This document shows positions 54,080 through 61,915 of a stretch of DNA of 64,000 bases, piece after piece. The translations under genes were made by a program, and so were the position numbers. The notes below the pieces were generated by a model. That model was not told where the DNA came from and did not search any database. It saw only the letters and a list, made by a program, of their open reading frames with translations. Positions within the stretch are counted from its first letter, which is position 1; each line of letters begins with the position of its first letter. The stretch is from Bog-473 sp963725895 (GTDB lineage Bacteria > Actinomycetota > Acidimicrobiia > Acidimicrobiales > RAAP-2), in assembly GCA_963725895.1 (NCBI GenBank), contig CAVSAJ010000004.1:62001-126000 (forward strand). Direction: 5' to 3'.

Positions 54080-55480
54080 ATGAGTCTGTCCACCGCGCTC
54101 GTCACGCGCACGGCGCGGGCCCTCGAGGGACGCCTGTCGCGCCGCAGCCTGATCAACCGGTCCGCGTTCGTGGGGAGCGCGGTCGCGGTCGGGTCGGGAC
54201 TCGACCTCGCGCTCCGCCCGGGTACCGCCTATGGCCAGATCTGTGAGTGCGGCAACGCGGGCTGTGGCTGCGGGAGCACGTGTTGCTCTGGGTTCTCTGA
54301 ATTCTGCTGTGCGGTGAGCGGCTACAACTACTGCCCCGAGAACACCATCATGGGCGGGTGGTGGGTGGCCGAAGGTTCCTCCTACTGCAACGGGCCGCGC
54401 TACTACATGGACTGCAACTCGACCTGTAGCTGCGTCAGCGGGTGCACGAGCGGCTTCCCGTTCTGCGAGACGCAGTGCGACGAGACCAATTGCGGCTGCG
54501 GGTCCCAGGGGTGCAACTCCTACCTCACGGGGTGCCTGCAGTTCCGCTATGGCCAGTGCAACCAGGACGTGGCCTGTCTGGGACGCATCGTCTGCCGCGT
54601 CGTCGCGTGTGTGCCGCCATGGCAGGTCGACCCCACTTGCACGACCGCGGTGGCGGTCGACAACTCGACGGCCGAACAGAACGAGTCGTGCTGGACGCCC
54701 GCGCCACCAATGCCGCCGTGTCACTCGCCGGCCACGAACTGCCAGGTTGTCGGCATGGTGCCGGCGGCCGATGGCGGCGGCTACGCGGTGCTCACCTCCT
54801 TTGGACTGCTGCTGAGCTACGGCGACTTCGTGAAGGAAGGTGACGCGTCGGGCCTCCAGCTCGACGCCCCGGTCGTCGGCGGCGCGGCATGCCGTGCCGG
54901 TGGCTACTGGCTCGCCGCGGCTGACGGCGGCATCTTCGACTATGGCGGCGCGCCGTTCTTGGGCTCGATGGGCGGTCAGCACCTCGACGCGCCGGTCGTC
55001 GGCATGGCTGGGACGCCGTCGGGCCAGGGCTATTGGCTGGTTGCGGCCGATGGCGGCATCTTCGATTACGGCGACGCGCCGTTCTACGGGTCTATGGGTG
55101 GCAAGCCCCTGAACGCGCCCGTGGTCGGCATGGCCACGACGCCCTTTGGCCACGGGTACTGGCTGGTGGCCTCCGACGGCGGGATCTTCGCCTACGGGGA
55201 CGCGCCCTTCCTCGGGTCCCGGGGCGGTCAGCCGCTCAATGCGCCGGTGGTGGGCATGGCCGGGACGCCGTCGGGCCAGGGGTATTGGCTCGTCGCCTCC
55301 GACGGCGGGATCTTCGCCTACGGGGACGCGGCATTCGATGGATCGACTGGCGCGATCAAGCTCGCCATGCCCGTCGTCGGCATGGCTCCCTTCGGCAACG
55401 ACGCCGGCTACTGGCTGGTGGCCCGCGACGGCGGGATCTTCGCCTTCGGTGGGGCGCCCTTCTTGGGGTCGCCGGCATGA
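54080..55480 (+). CDS. Tat-exported Cys-rich protein resembling methylamine dehydrogenase light chain, fused to a GYWLVA repeat propeller
   Basis: The 466-residue protein begins with a Tat signal: R21 and R22 in GRLSRRSLINR, then a hydrophobic stretch. Residues 54-221 contain 28 cysteines, with FCCAVSGYNYCPENTIMGGW, WVAEGSSYCNGPRYYMDC and FRYGQCNQDVACLGRIVCRV. The spacing around W94/W95 (WVA...CY-like) recalls the TTQ region of methylamine dehydrogenase light chain. From about residue 222 there are six repeats of about 43 residues, typified by GYWLVAADGGIFDYGDAPFY, seen widely in Acidimicrobiia and expected to form a beta-propeller. Folding before Tat export with many disulfides fits the thioredoxin, MauE and CcdA-like neighbours. 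Catalysis and a quinone cofactor are unproven. Confidence 0.72.
   Translation: MSLSTALVTRTARALEGRLSRRSLINRSAFVGSAVAVGSGLDLALRPGTAYGQICECGNAGCGCGSTCCSGFSEFCCAVSGYNYCPENTIMGGWWVAEGSSYCNGPRYYMDCNSTCSCVSGCTSGFPFCETQCDETNCGCGSQGCNSYLTGCLQFRYGQCNQDVACLGRIVCRVVACVPPWQVDPTCTTAVAVDNSTAEQNESCWTPAPPMPPCHSPATNCQVVGMVPAADGGGYAVLTSFGLLLSYGDFVKEGDASGLQLDAPVVGGAACRAGGYWLAAADGGIFDYGGAPFLGSMGGQHLDAPVVGMAGTPSGQGYWLVAADGGIFDYGDAPFYGSMGGKPLNAPVVGMATTPFGHGYWLVASDGGIFAYGDAPFLGSRGGQPLNAPVVGMAGTPSGQGYWLVASDGGIFAYGDAAFDGSTGAIKLAMPVVGMAPFGNDAGYWLVARDGGIFAFGGAPFLGSPA
54740..55480 (+). repeat. Six tandem GYWLVA-type coding repeats
   Basis: Coding repeats of about 130 bp encode blades with a GYWLV(A)DGGIF(D/A)YGDAPF core and an NAPVVGMA link. 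The third to fifth units are most alike. They are inside the C-terminal half of the Cys-rich protein gene. Confidence 0.75.
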
Positions 55481-55574
55481 AGGCGCACCGAGGCCGACAA
55501 CGCCGAGGCCGACAAGAGGCCAGACGATCGGCCCGACCTCGAACTCGACCACAGGGCCGACGAAGGGAGACGCC

Positions 55575-56405
55575 ATGACGACCGTGTTGACCGTGTTCGC
55601 CGCAATGGTGGCCGTCGTCGCAGCGGCTCGGTCGACCTGGTCGCCGTGCGGGGTCTCCATGCTGGCCACGATCACCCCCCTCGCTGAGGCAGGCCGGGGT
55701 CATCGCTACCGCGCGACGGCGTTGTGGTTCGTCGCTGGCGCGCTCGTTGGCGGGATCACGCTCGGGCTTGTGCTGGCGCTCCTCGCTGTGGGTGCCGGTG
55801 CCGCCGGACTCACGTCCGCGACCCTCGCGCTCTTGGCCTGCCTGGCGGCGGCAACGGCAGCGGCCTCCGACGCCAGGCTTGGCGGCTTCGCGCTGCCCGT
55901 GCACCACCGTCAGGTGAACGAGCGCTGGCTCGACCAGTTCCGGCCATGGGTCTACGGAGCGGGCTTCGGCTGGCAGATCGGCGCAGGGGTCGTGACGTAC
56001 ATCAAGACGGCAGGGGTGTACCTCTTGGCAGCCTTGGCTGTGTTGAGCGGTTCGTGGTGGGTCGCGATCGTGCTCGGCGCGCTGTTCGGATTGGTGCGGG
56101 GTCTCGCGGTCTACCTCGGACGGAGCATCACGAGCCCGGCCAGCCTGGCGGCCTTCCATCGACGGTTCACCCGGTTGGGACCGGTGGTGCTCGCCGTCGT
56201 GGTGTGCACCGAGTGTGCGGCGGCCGTCGTGTTCGGGTGGCTGCTCTCGCCGTGGGCCGGAGCGGTCGTGCTGGTGGCCTGCGGTGCGGTTCTCGGGACT
56301 CGGGCCGCTCGGCGTCGGGCCCGAGGTCCGGCGACTGCCGAACCGGCGGATGTGCTCGACGCGGCGGTGGCCCGCACTCCTTTCTCACCGTCCGACGAGG
56401 GGTGA
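55575..56405 (+). CDS. CcdA/DsbD-like thiol-electron-transfer membrane protein (MauF-like position)
   Basis: The 276-residue protein (ATG 55575, AAGGGAGA upstream) has six or more membrane helices. The first is followed by RSTWSPCGVSMLATITPLAE, a CcdA-type motif with a Cys in a Pro-Cys-Gly turn. A second Cys lies in a later helix (VVLAVVVCTECAAAVVFG). CcdA-like proteins carry reducing equivalents from cytosolic thioredoxin across the membrane. MauF of methylamine-dehydrogenase clusters is a membrane protein of comparable role. It ends the cluster, 94 bases after the Cys-rich gene. Confidence 0.75.
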   Translation: MTTVLTVFAAMVAVVAAARSTWSPCGVSMLATITPLAEAGRGHRYRATALWFVAGALVGGITLGLVLALLAVGAGAAGLTSATLALLACLAAATAAASDARLGGFALPVHHRQVNERWLDQFRPWVYGAGFGWQIGAGVVTYIKTAGVYLLAALAVLSGSWWVAIVLGALFGLVRGLAVYLGRSITSPASLAAFHRRFTRLGPVVLAVVVCTECAAAVVFGWLLSPWAGAVVLVACGAVLGTRAARRRARGPATAEPADVLDAAVARTPFSPSDEG

Positions 56406-56525
56406 TGCGAGGCTCAGGTACGGGCAAGACCCGGAACCCGAAGCGGAACCGGCCGCTACCATCGCGCCATCGTCCCCCCACCCGCTGGATCGCCGACGTC
56501 GACACCGCCTCCGCCGATCCGCCTC

Positions 56526-57338
56526 ATGCTGGCCGACGTCGACGGCACGCTGGTGACCGACGACAAGGTCCTCACCGACGATGCGATCGCCGCAGTCGGC
56601 CACCTGCGCGACGCCGGCATCCTCTTCGCCATCACCAGCGGCCGCCCGCCCCGTGGCATGGAGATGTTGATCGACCCCCTCGACCTGCAGACGCCGATCG
56701 CAGCCTTCAACGGCGGCCTGCTGGTCGACCGGGACATGAAGGTCCTCGAGCAGCATGTCCTGCCCGAGGACCTCGTGGTGCCGGTGGCCGATCTGATGGG
56801 CTCGTTCGACTTGGACGTCTGGGTCTATCGAGGCGCTGACTGGTACGTGCGCGACCCAAAGGGCCCCCATGTGGACCGGGAGGCGTGGACCGTGCATTTT
56901 CAGCCCAAGGTCATGACCAGCTTCGAGGGGCTGACCGACGGCGTTGCGAAGCTCGTCGGCGTGAGCGACGACCACGACGCAGTGGACAAGGCCGCGGTCG
57001 CGGCATGCGACCAGTTCGGCGACCACGTCACTGCGGCCGCGTCACAGCCCTACTACCTTGACGTGACGCACCCGTTGGCCAACAAAGGGTCGGTGGCAAA
57101 GTACCTGGCCGGACGCTACGAACTCGACCCCGAGCAGATCGCCACCATCGGCGACATGCCCAATGACGTCCTGATGTTCGCCCATTCGGGGCTGAGCATC
57201 GCAATGGGCAACGCGGACCCCCAGGTCAAGCGCGCCGCCCGGAGGGTGACGGTGAGCAACGAGGAGGAAGGGTTCGCCCGGGCAGTCGAGCGATTCGTCC
57301 TGCCGGCTGCGGGCGCCGATCCCGCGCCGTCGCCGTAA
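56526..57338 (+). CDS. HAD-superfamily phosphatase, Cof type
   Basis: The 270-residue enzyme has HAD motif I DVDGTLV (nucleophile D4, acid D6), motif II AITSGRPP, motif III Lys in HPLANKGSVAKYL and motif IV IGDMPNDVLMF. The large C2-type cap between motifs II and III is typical of Cof/YbiV sugar-phosphate phosphatases. It is cytosolic. No start codon better than the ATG at 56526 is visible, though the family sometimes has a few more N-terminal residues. It stands alone between the mau-like cluster and the convergent dnaB. Confidence 0.92.
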   Translation: MLADVDGTLVTDDKVLTDDAIAAVGHLRDAGILFAITSGRPPRGMEMLIDPLDLQTPIAAFNGGLLVDRDMKVLEQHVLPEDLVVPVADLMGSFDLDVWVYRGADWYVRDPKGPHVDREAWTVHFQPKVMTSFEGLTDGVAKLVGVSDDHDAVDKAAVAACDQFGDHVTAAASQPYYLDVTHPLANKGSVAKYLAGRYELDPEQIATIGDMPNDVLMFAHSGLSIAMGNADPQVKRAARRVTVSNEEEGFARAVERFVLPAAGADPAPSP

Positions 57339-57412
57339 CAGCACCACCCCAACGCACCGACTCGGGCGGCGCGGGGCGCGCCGAGGTGCCGGCGCTGCCT
57401 GCGCGAGATGTA

Positions 57413-58807
57413 CTAGACCCCGCGGTGGTTCTCGAAGCGCGCGTACTGCTTCAAGAAGAGCAGGTTGGCCTTGCCGGTGGGCCCGTTGCGATGCTTCGCC
57501 ACTTCGATCAGCGCGTCGTCGGCGCGGTCGATCGGCACCTCGTCGTTGTACTCGGACTCGCGGTAGATGAAGAGAACGACGTCGGCGTCCTGCTCGAGCG
57601 ACCCCGACTCGCGGAGGTCAGAGAGCTGCGGCGTCTTGTCCTGGCGGGACTCGAGGTTTCGGGAGAGCTGGGAGAGCGCCACGACCGGCACCTCGAGCTC
57701 GCGGGCGAGGATCTTGAGGCCGCGGCTGATCTCGGCCACCTCGGTCTGGCGGTTCTCCGCCCGCCCGCGTCCCGTCATCAACTGCAGGTAGTCCACGACC
57801 ACGAGCCCGAGGTCGCCCTGGGACTTCTTCAGCCGGCGGGCCCGGGCCCGGATGTCCATGACGGTCACGTTCGGGTTGTCGTCGATGAAGATGGGCGCGT
57901 TGTTGAGCCGGGTGATGGCCATGCCGATCTTGCTCCAGTCCTGCGTGCGGATCCGTCCGGTCTGCAGGCTCTGGCCGTTGACCTCCGCCTCGGACGCGAG
58001 GAGGCGCTGCGTGAGCTCGAGGTGGCCCATCTCGAGGGAGAACAACAGCGCAGGCCGGCCCACGCCGAGTCCGACGTTGGCCAGAACGCCCAGCGCGAAG
58101 CTCGTCTTCCCCATGCCGGGGCGAGCACCCACGATGTTGAGCGAAGAGGGCTGGAGGCCCAGCAGGATCTTGTCGAGCTCGTGGTAGCCGGTCGCCACGC
58201 CGGTGATGGCGGAGCCGCGCTGACCCAACTCCTCGATCCGGTCGAGACCCGCGACCAGCAGTTCGTGCAGCGGGCGCATGGTGTCGGCCGTCCGGCGCTC
58301 GGCGACGTCGAAGACCAATTGCTCGGCCTCGTCGACAGCGGCCTTCACGTCTTCGGGGACCGAGTAGCCGATGTCGGCGATGTCGCCGGCCACCCCGATG
58401 AGCCGGCGTAGGAGGGCGTGTTCCTCCACGATCTGCGCGTAGTGCCGCGCGTTGGCGATCGACGGGGTGTTGGCCTGCAGCGAGATGAAGATGGACGGGT
58501 CGCCGACCTGCTCGAGCAGACCCGAGCGCTTGAGCTCGTCGGTCACCGTGACGGCGTCGATGGCCTCGCCCCGCTCCATGAGCGCCTGAATGGCAGAGAA
58601 GATGTGCCCGTGCGTCGGCTTGTAGAAGTCGCCGGCCGAGCAGGTCTCGATACCCACCGATGCGGCGTCGTTCGACAGGAGCATGGCCCCGAGCAAGGAC
58701 TGTTCGGCATCGAGGTCGTGCGGCGGGACCCGCGCGCCGGTGGTGGCAGCTGGTGCACCAGCCGACCGGATCGGCCGGGGGCGGGTGTCTTCGAAGGCTT
58801 GGACCAC
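57413..58807 (-). CDS. dnaB: Replicative DNA helicase DnaB
   Basis: The 464-residue hexameric helicase unwinds DNA at the replication fork. The N-terminal domain starts PPHDLDAEQSLLGAMLLSNDA; the RecA-like domain has Walker A GARPGMGKTSFALG, Walker B LGLVVVDYLQLM and the DnaB motif VPVVALSQLSRNLESR, ending with RNGPTGKANLLFLKQYARF. There is no intein. The GTG at 58807 follows AGGGGAG. It is the last gene of the conserved rpsF-ssb-rpsR-rplI-dnaB order, separated from rplI by 225 bases that contain DnaA-box-like sequences. Confidence 0.97.
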   Translation of the reverse strand: MVQAFEDTRPRPIRSAGAPAATTGARVPPHDLDAEQSLLGAMLLSNDAASVGIETCSAGDFYKPTHGHIFSAIQALMERGEAIDAVTVTDELKRSGLLEQVGDPSIFISLQANTPSIANARHYAQIVEEHALLRRLIGVAGDIADIGYSVPEDVKAAVDEAEQLVFDVAERRTADTMRPLHELLVAGLDRIEELGQRGSAITGVATGYHELDKILLGLQPSSLNIVGARPGMGKTSFALGVLANVGLGVGRPALLFSLEMGHLELTQRLLASEAEVNGQSLQTGRIRTQDWSKIGMAITRLNNAPIFIDDNPNVTVMDIRARARRLKKSQGDLGLVVVDYLQLMTGRGRAENRQTEVAEISRGLKILARELEVPVVALSQLSRNLESRQDKTPQLSDLRESGSLEQDADVVLFIYRESEYNDEVPIDRADDALIEVAKHRNGPTGKANLLFLKQYARFENHRGV

Positions 58808-58858
58808 GGCTCCCCTACTCTGACGGTCGCGGGCTGGGGAACATAAGAAAGAACTTGC

Positions 58859-58921
58859 TGTGGGAAAGGTCGCGCTGCATGTGGGTAACCGGGGGCGTAA
58901 GCACGCCTGCGGTGTGGATAA
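58859..58921 (-). promoter_or_regulatory. DnaA-box-like cluster upstream of dnaB
   Basis: On the dnaB coding strand TTATCCACA is present exactly (seen on + as TGTGGATAA, 58913-58921). A one-mismatch copy (TGTGGGTAA, 58880-58888) and a weaker one (TGTGGGAAA, 58859-58867) lie closer to the gene. All three are in the same orientation. Confidence 0.5.
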
Positions 58922-59032
58922 CCGGTGTACGAAGGGTCGGGCCTGGGGCCCGACAGATGCATGCGTGCGGCGTCACCCGACATGATGAGCAGACCGGTGT
59001 GACGCCTCCTACCCGGGTTGCGTCTGGGCCCC

Positions 59033-59482
59033 TCAGCTGGAGGGGCTGACCTCGACCGTCACCACGACCGAGACGTCGCCGAAGAGCTCGACGGTTACCT
59101 CGAAGCTGCCCGTCTCCTTGATCGGTTCGGGCAGCACCACGTGCCTCCGGTCGACCTCGACGCCCTTCGCCGCGCGGATGGCCTCAGCGACCTCGATCTG
59201 ACCAACGGAGCCGAAGAGGCGGCCGCCGCCGGCCGCCCGTGCGGTGATCGGTATGAGGGCCCCGGCCAACAGTGCGGCCTGCGCGTCGGCCGCGCTCCGA
59301 TCCTGCGCCTCGCGCAGGTCGCGCCGGCGGCGCATCTGCTCTGCCTGGCCCTCGACACCGTCGCTGGCCACGATGGCGCGTCCTTCGGGCAACAAGAAGT
59401 TGCGGGCGAAGCCGCCGGCGACCTTGACGATGTCCCCGCGCCGACCCACGCCGGCCACGTCGTCACGCAGGACGACCTTCAC
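59033..59482 (-). CDS. rplI: 50S ribosomal protein bL9
   Basis: The 149-residue protein binds 23S rRNA at the base of the L1 stalk. It opens with the bL9 signature MKVVLRDDVAGVGRRGDIVKVAGGFARNFLLPEGRAI, has the long connecting helix (EQMRRRRDLREAQDRSAADAQAALL) and the C-terminal domain (GRLFGSVGQIEVAEAI). Length is standard. Its ATG overlaps the rpsR stop by four bases, so translation is coupled. Confidence 0.97.
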   Translation of the reverse strand: MKVVLRDDVAGVGRRGDIVKVAGGFARNFLLPEGRAIVASDGVEGQAEQMRRRRDLREAQDRSAADAQAALLAGALIPITARAAGGGRLFGSVGQIEVAEAIRAAKGVEVDRRHVVLPEPIKETGSFEVTVELFGDVSVVVTVEVSPSS

Positions 59483-60096
59483 GCGTCCCCACCTCCGTCG
59501 CCTGCACCGCCCGCATCACCATCATCTCCGTCTGCAGCGCCGTCACCGTCGCCATCGGCAAGGCCACGTGCCACGGCATCCTCCACGAGCTCCTCGACCA
59601 GCTCGGTGACCTCCTCGGCCACCGCCGCCTCAGTCTCGGCGTCGCCCAGTGCGTCGGTTTCGTCGACCACCTCGACCGAGATGTTCTCCGCCCCGCGTGG
59701 ACCACGGTCACCACGCTCACCGCGCCCGCCTCGATCCCCTCGATCCCCGCGCTCTCCCTGCATCGATTCGCCCAGCGTTCGCTCGCCCCGGTCACGGCCA
59801 CGGCCACCCGGGCGCTCCGTCACCGTGCGCTGGGTGTAGGGGAGCAGGACGAGCTCGCGCGCCGTCTTGATCGCTTGGGCCAGTGCCCGCTGGTGCTGCG
59901 CGCAGTTGCCGGTCACACGGCGCGAGCGGATCTTGCCCCGGTCGCTCATGTACTTGCGCAACATCGGGATGTCCTTGTAGTCCACCCACACGGTCTTGTC
60001 GCGGCACAGTGCGCACGGCTTCTTCTTGACCCGGCGGCCGAGGTCCTTTGGAGCGCGCCGCGACGTCGTCCCGCCACGCTGGTTGCTTCGTGCCAT
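59479..60096 (-). CDS. rpsR: 30S ribosomal protein bS18 with long acidic C-terminal extension
   Basis: Residues 1-85 are a typical bS18: KKPCALCRDKTVWVDYKDIPMLRKYMSDRGKIRSRRVTGNCAQHQRALAQAIKTARELVLLPY, with three cysteines as in C+ zinc-type paralogues. The product then runs on for about 120 residues, first Arg/Gly/Asp-rich (GERGDRGDRGGRGERGDRG), then an acidic helix (VAEEVTELVEELVEDAVARG) and a Gly/Asp tail. bS18 is normally 75-95 residues. The ATG at 60096 overlaps the ssb stop. The frame ends at the rplI start, so the extension is not caused by a missed stop in the next gene. Confidence 0.93.
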   Translation of the reverse strand: MARSNQRGGTTSRRAPKDLGRRVKKKPCALCRDKTVWVDYKDIPMLRKYMSDRGKIRSRRVTGNCAQHQRALAQAIKTARELVLLPYTQRTVTERPGGRGRDRGERTLGESMQGERGDRGDRGGRGERGDRGPRGAENISVEVVDETDALGDAETEAAVAEEVTELVEELVEDAVARGLADGDGDGAADGDDGDAGGAGDGGGDA

Positions 60097-60584
60097 CAAA
60101 AGGGCTCCTCGTCGAATCCGTAGCCGGCGTCGCCGGCTGGCTGGGCCTGCGGGGCCGGTGCGGAGGACTGTCGCCCACCACCGCCCCCGCCACCTCGGGC
60201 AGAACCGTCACTCGGGCCCCGGCGGTCGTTCTTGGTGATCTGGGCCGTGGCCCAGCGCAGGGACGGCCCGATCTCGTCCGCGACGACCTCGACCTTGGAG
60301 CGTCGGTCGCCCTCTTGGGTCTCCCAGCTGCGCTGCTCGAGGCGGCCGGCCACCATCACGCGGGCTCCCCGGGTGATGGACTCGCTGACGTTCTCTGCCA
60401 TGTCGCGCCAACAGACCACGTCGAAGAAGGAGGTGGCTTCCTCCCACTCCTGGGTCTGGCGGTTCTGCCAGCGGCGGTTGACCGCCAGCCCGAAGGTGAC
60501 GTTGGCCTGGCCCGTGTTCGTGAAGCGCAGCTCGGGGTCGCGCGTCACGTTCCCGACGAGGGTCACGCTGTTGTCTGTTGCCAT
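60096..60584 (-). CDS. ssb: Single-stranded DNA-binding protein
   Basis: The 162-residue protein has the OB fold from MATDNSVTLVGNVTRDPELRF through VVCWRDMAENVSESITRGARVMVAGRLEQRSWE. A Gly-rich linker and the acidic tip DEEPF, which docks partner proteins, follow. It coats single-stranded DNA in replication and repair. GAGAGGAGC lies upstream of the ATG. It sits between rpsF and rpsR in the usual order. Confidence 0.97.
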   Translation of the reverse strand: MATDNSVTLVGNVTRDPELRFTNTGQANVTFGLAVNRRWQNRQTQEWEEATSFFDVVCWRDMAENVSESITRGARVMVAGRLEQRSWETQEGDRRSKVEVVADEIGPSLRWATAQITKNDRRGPSDGSARGGGGGGGRQSSAPAPQAQPAGDAGYGFDEEPF

Positions 60585-60617
60585 CTCTTGCTCCTCTCGC
60601 CGGTCCTCGCCGGCGGC

Positions 60618-60980
60618 TCAGCCGGCCGCCGACTCAGCGGCGGCTCCAGCACCAGCGCCCGCACCAGCACCCGCCGCACCCGCAGGCGCCTTGTGGTCGG
60701 GGAGGCGCACCACCTTGTGTCGCACCACCTCGTCGGCCAGGCCGAGCATGCGGTCCAGGGCGGCCACGGTCTCGGGCTCGCCGGTGAATTCCACCACGAC
60801 GTAGTAACCCTCACGCTTGTGGTTCACCTCGTAGGCGAAGGTCCGGCGGCCCCAGCGGTCGATGGCGCCCGGGGTGCCGCCTGCACCGCGGATCGTGTCG
60901 AGCGCATGGTCGAGCACGCCCTGGATCACCGTGGGTTCGGTGCTGGCCTCGAAGATGGCCATGACTTCGTAAGGCCGCAT
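60618..60980 (-). CDS. rpsF: 30S ribosomal protein bS6
   Basis: The 120-residue protein begins MRPYEVMAIFEASTEPTVIQG and shows the bS6 core (WGRRTFAYEVNHKREGYYVVVEF, then LDRMLGLADEVVRHKVVRLPD). The C-terminus is extended by an Ala/Gly tail (AGAGAGAGAAAESAAG), a common variable feature. It forms a heterodimer with bS18 on the 30S platform. AGGGAGG precedes the ATG at 60980. It is the first gene of the leftward ribosomal/replication operon. Confidence 0.95.
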   Translation of the reverse strand: MRPYEVMAIFEASTEPTVIQGVLDHALDTIRGAGGTPGAIDRWGRRTFAYEVNHKREGYYVVVEFTGEPETVAALDRMLGLADEVVRHKVVRLPDHKAPAGAAGAGAGAGAGAAAESAAG

Positions 60981-61069
60981 GTGCGGCGTACCTCCCTCTG
61001 GACCGGGCCGTGCCCGGGCTCCTGGCGGTCAGGAGCAGGGTCTGTTGCGGGCCGCCATGCTAGCCGCCC

Positions 61070-61915
61070 TCACGTCAGGGCGTCACCCAGCCCAGGCGGA
61101 GCGTGGTACGTCTCGGCGTCGCTCGGAAAGTTCCCGCTGCGCACGTCGTCGGCGAAGGCGGCGATGGCCTCGGTGGCGATGCGGCCCACCTCGGCGTACT
61201 GACGGACGAACTTCGGCAGCTTTCCAGCGCCCAGCCCGAGCAGGTCGTGGAACACCATGACCTGGCCGTCGGTGCCCGGACCGGCACCGATGCCAATGGT
61301 GGGGACGTCGATCGCCTCGGTGACCGCGGCGCCCACGACGTCGGGCACCCCCTCGATCACGAATCCGAAGCAGCCCGCCGCCGCCAACGCCTTGGCGGCG
61401 TCCAACAACGCGCCCGCCGCGTCCACGCTCTTGCCCTGGACCCGGAAGCCCCCCATGGCCAGCACGGACTGGGGCGTCAGGCCCAGGTGTCCCATGACCG
61501 GGATCTCCGCCTTGATGATCGCTTCGACGACCGGCAGGCGGGCCCGCCCGCCTTCGAGCTTCACAGCGTGTGCGCCGGCGCGGATCAAGGTGGCCGCGTT
61601 GCGCACGGCCTCCTCTGGTGAGAGGTGGTAGCTCATCCAGGGCATGTCGCCGAGGATCAGGCAGCGGGGTTCTGCCCGAGCTACCGCCGCGGTGTGGTGC
61701 GCCATCACCTCGATGTCGACGTGCAAGGTGTCGTGGTAGCCGAGCACCGTGTTGGCCACCGAGTCGCCGACCAGAATTATGTCGGCGCCCGCGCCGGACA
61801 CGATGCGCGCACCCGGCTCGTCGTAGGCCGTGACCATGACGATCGGCGTGTCCCCATTGCGCCGCTTGCGCGCCCGCAGGCTCGGCACGGTCACCGGCAT
61901 GGGGCTCTCGCTCAC
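61070..61915 (-). CDS. panB: 3-methyl-2-oxobutanoate hydroxymethyltransferase
   Basis: The 281-residue TIM-barrel enzyme converts 2-oxoisovalerate to ketopantoate with methylene-tetrahydrofolate, the first step of pantothenate synthesis. Signatures are TPIVMVTAYDEPGARIVS, ILVGDSVANTVLGYHDTLHVD, HAVKLEGG, MGHLGLTPQSV and VPTIGIGAGPGTDGQVMVFHDLLGL. The GTG at 61915 overlaps the stop of the DUF5318 gene (GTGA); ATG 61900 is an alternative. No panC or panD is in the window. Confidence 0.95.
   Translation of the reverse strand: MSESPMPVTVPSLRARKRRNGDTPIVMVTAYDEPGARIVSGAGADIILVGDSVANTVLGYHDTLHVDIEVMAHHTAAVARAEPRCLILGDMPWMSYHLSPEEAVRNAATLIRAGAHAVKLEGGRARLPVVEAIIKAEIPVMGHLGLTPQSVLAMGGFRVQGKSVDAAGALLDAAKALAAAGCFGFVIEGVPDVVGAAVTEAIDVPTIGIGAGPGTDGQVMVFHDLLGLGAGKLPKFVRQYAEVGRIATEAIAAFADDVRSGNFPSDAETYHAPPGLGDALT

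Noticed and set aside
54080..54740. Calling the Cys-rich domain a true methylamine dehydrogenase subunit (mauA)
   Set aside because: The second cofactor Trp motif is missing, Cys number is much higher, and no heavy-chain or electron-acceptor gene is present.
58859..58921. Chromosomal origin of replication
   Set aside because: Only three DnaA-like boxes, no AT-rich unwinding element and no dnaA/dnaN/rnpA-rpmH genes nearby.
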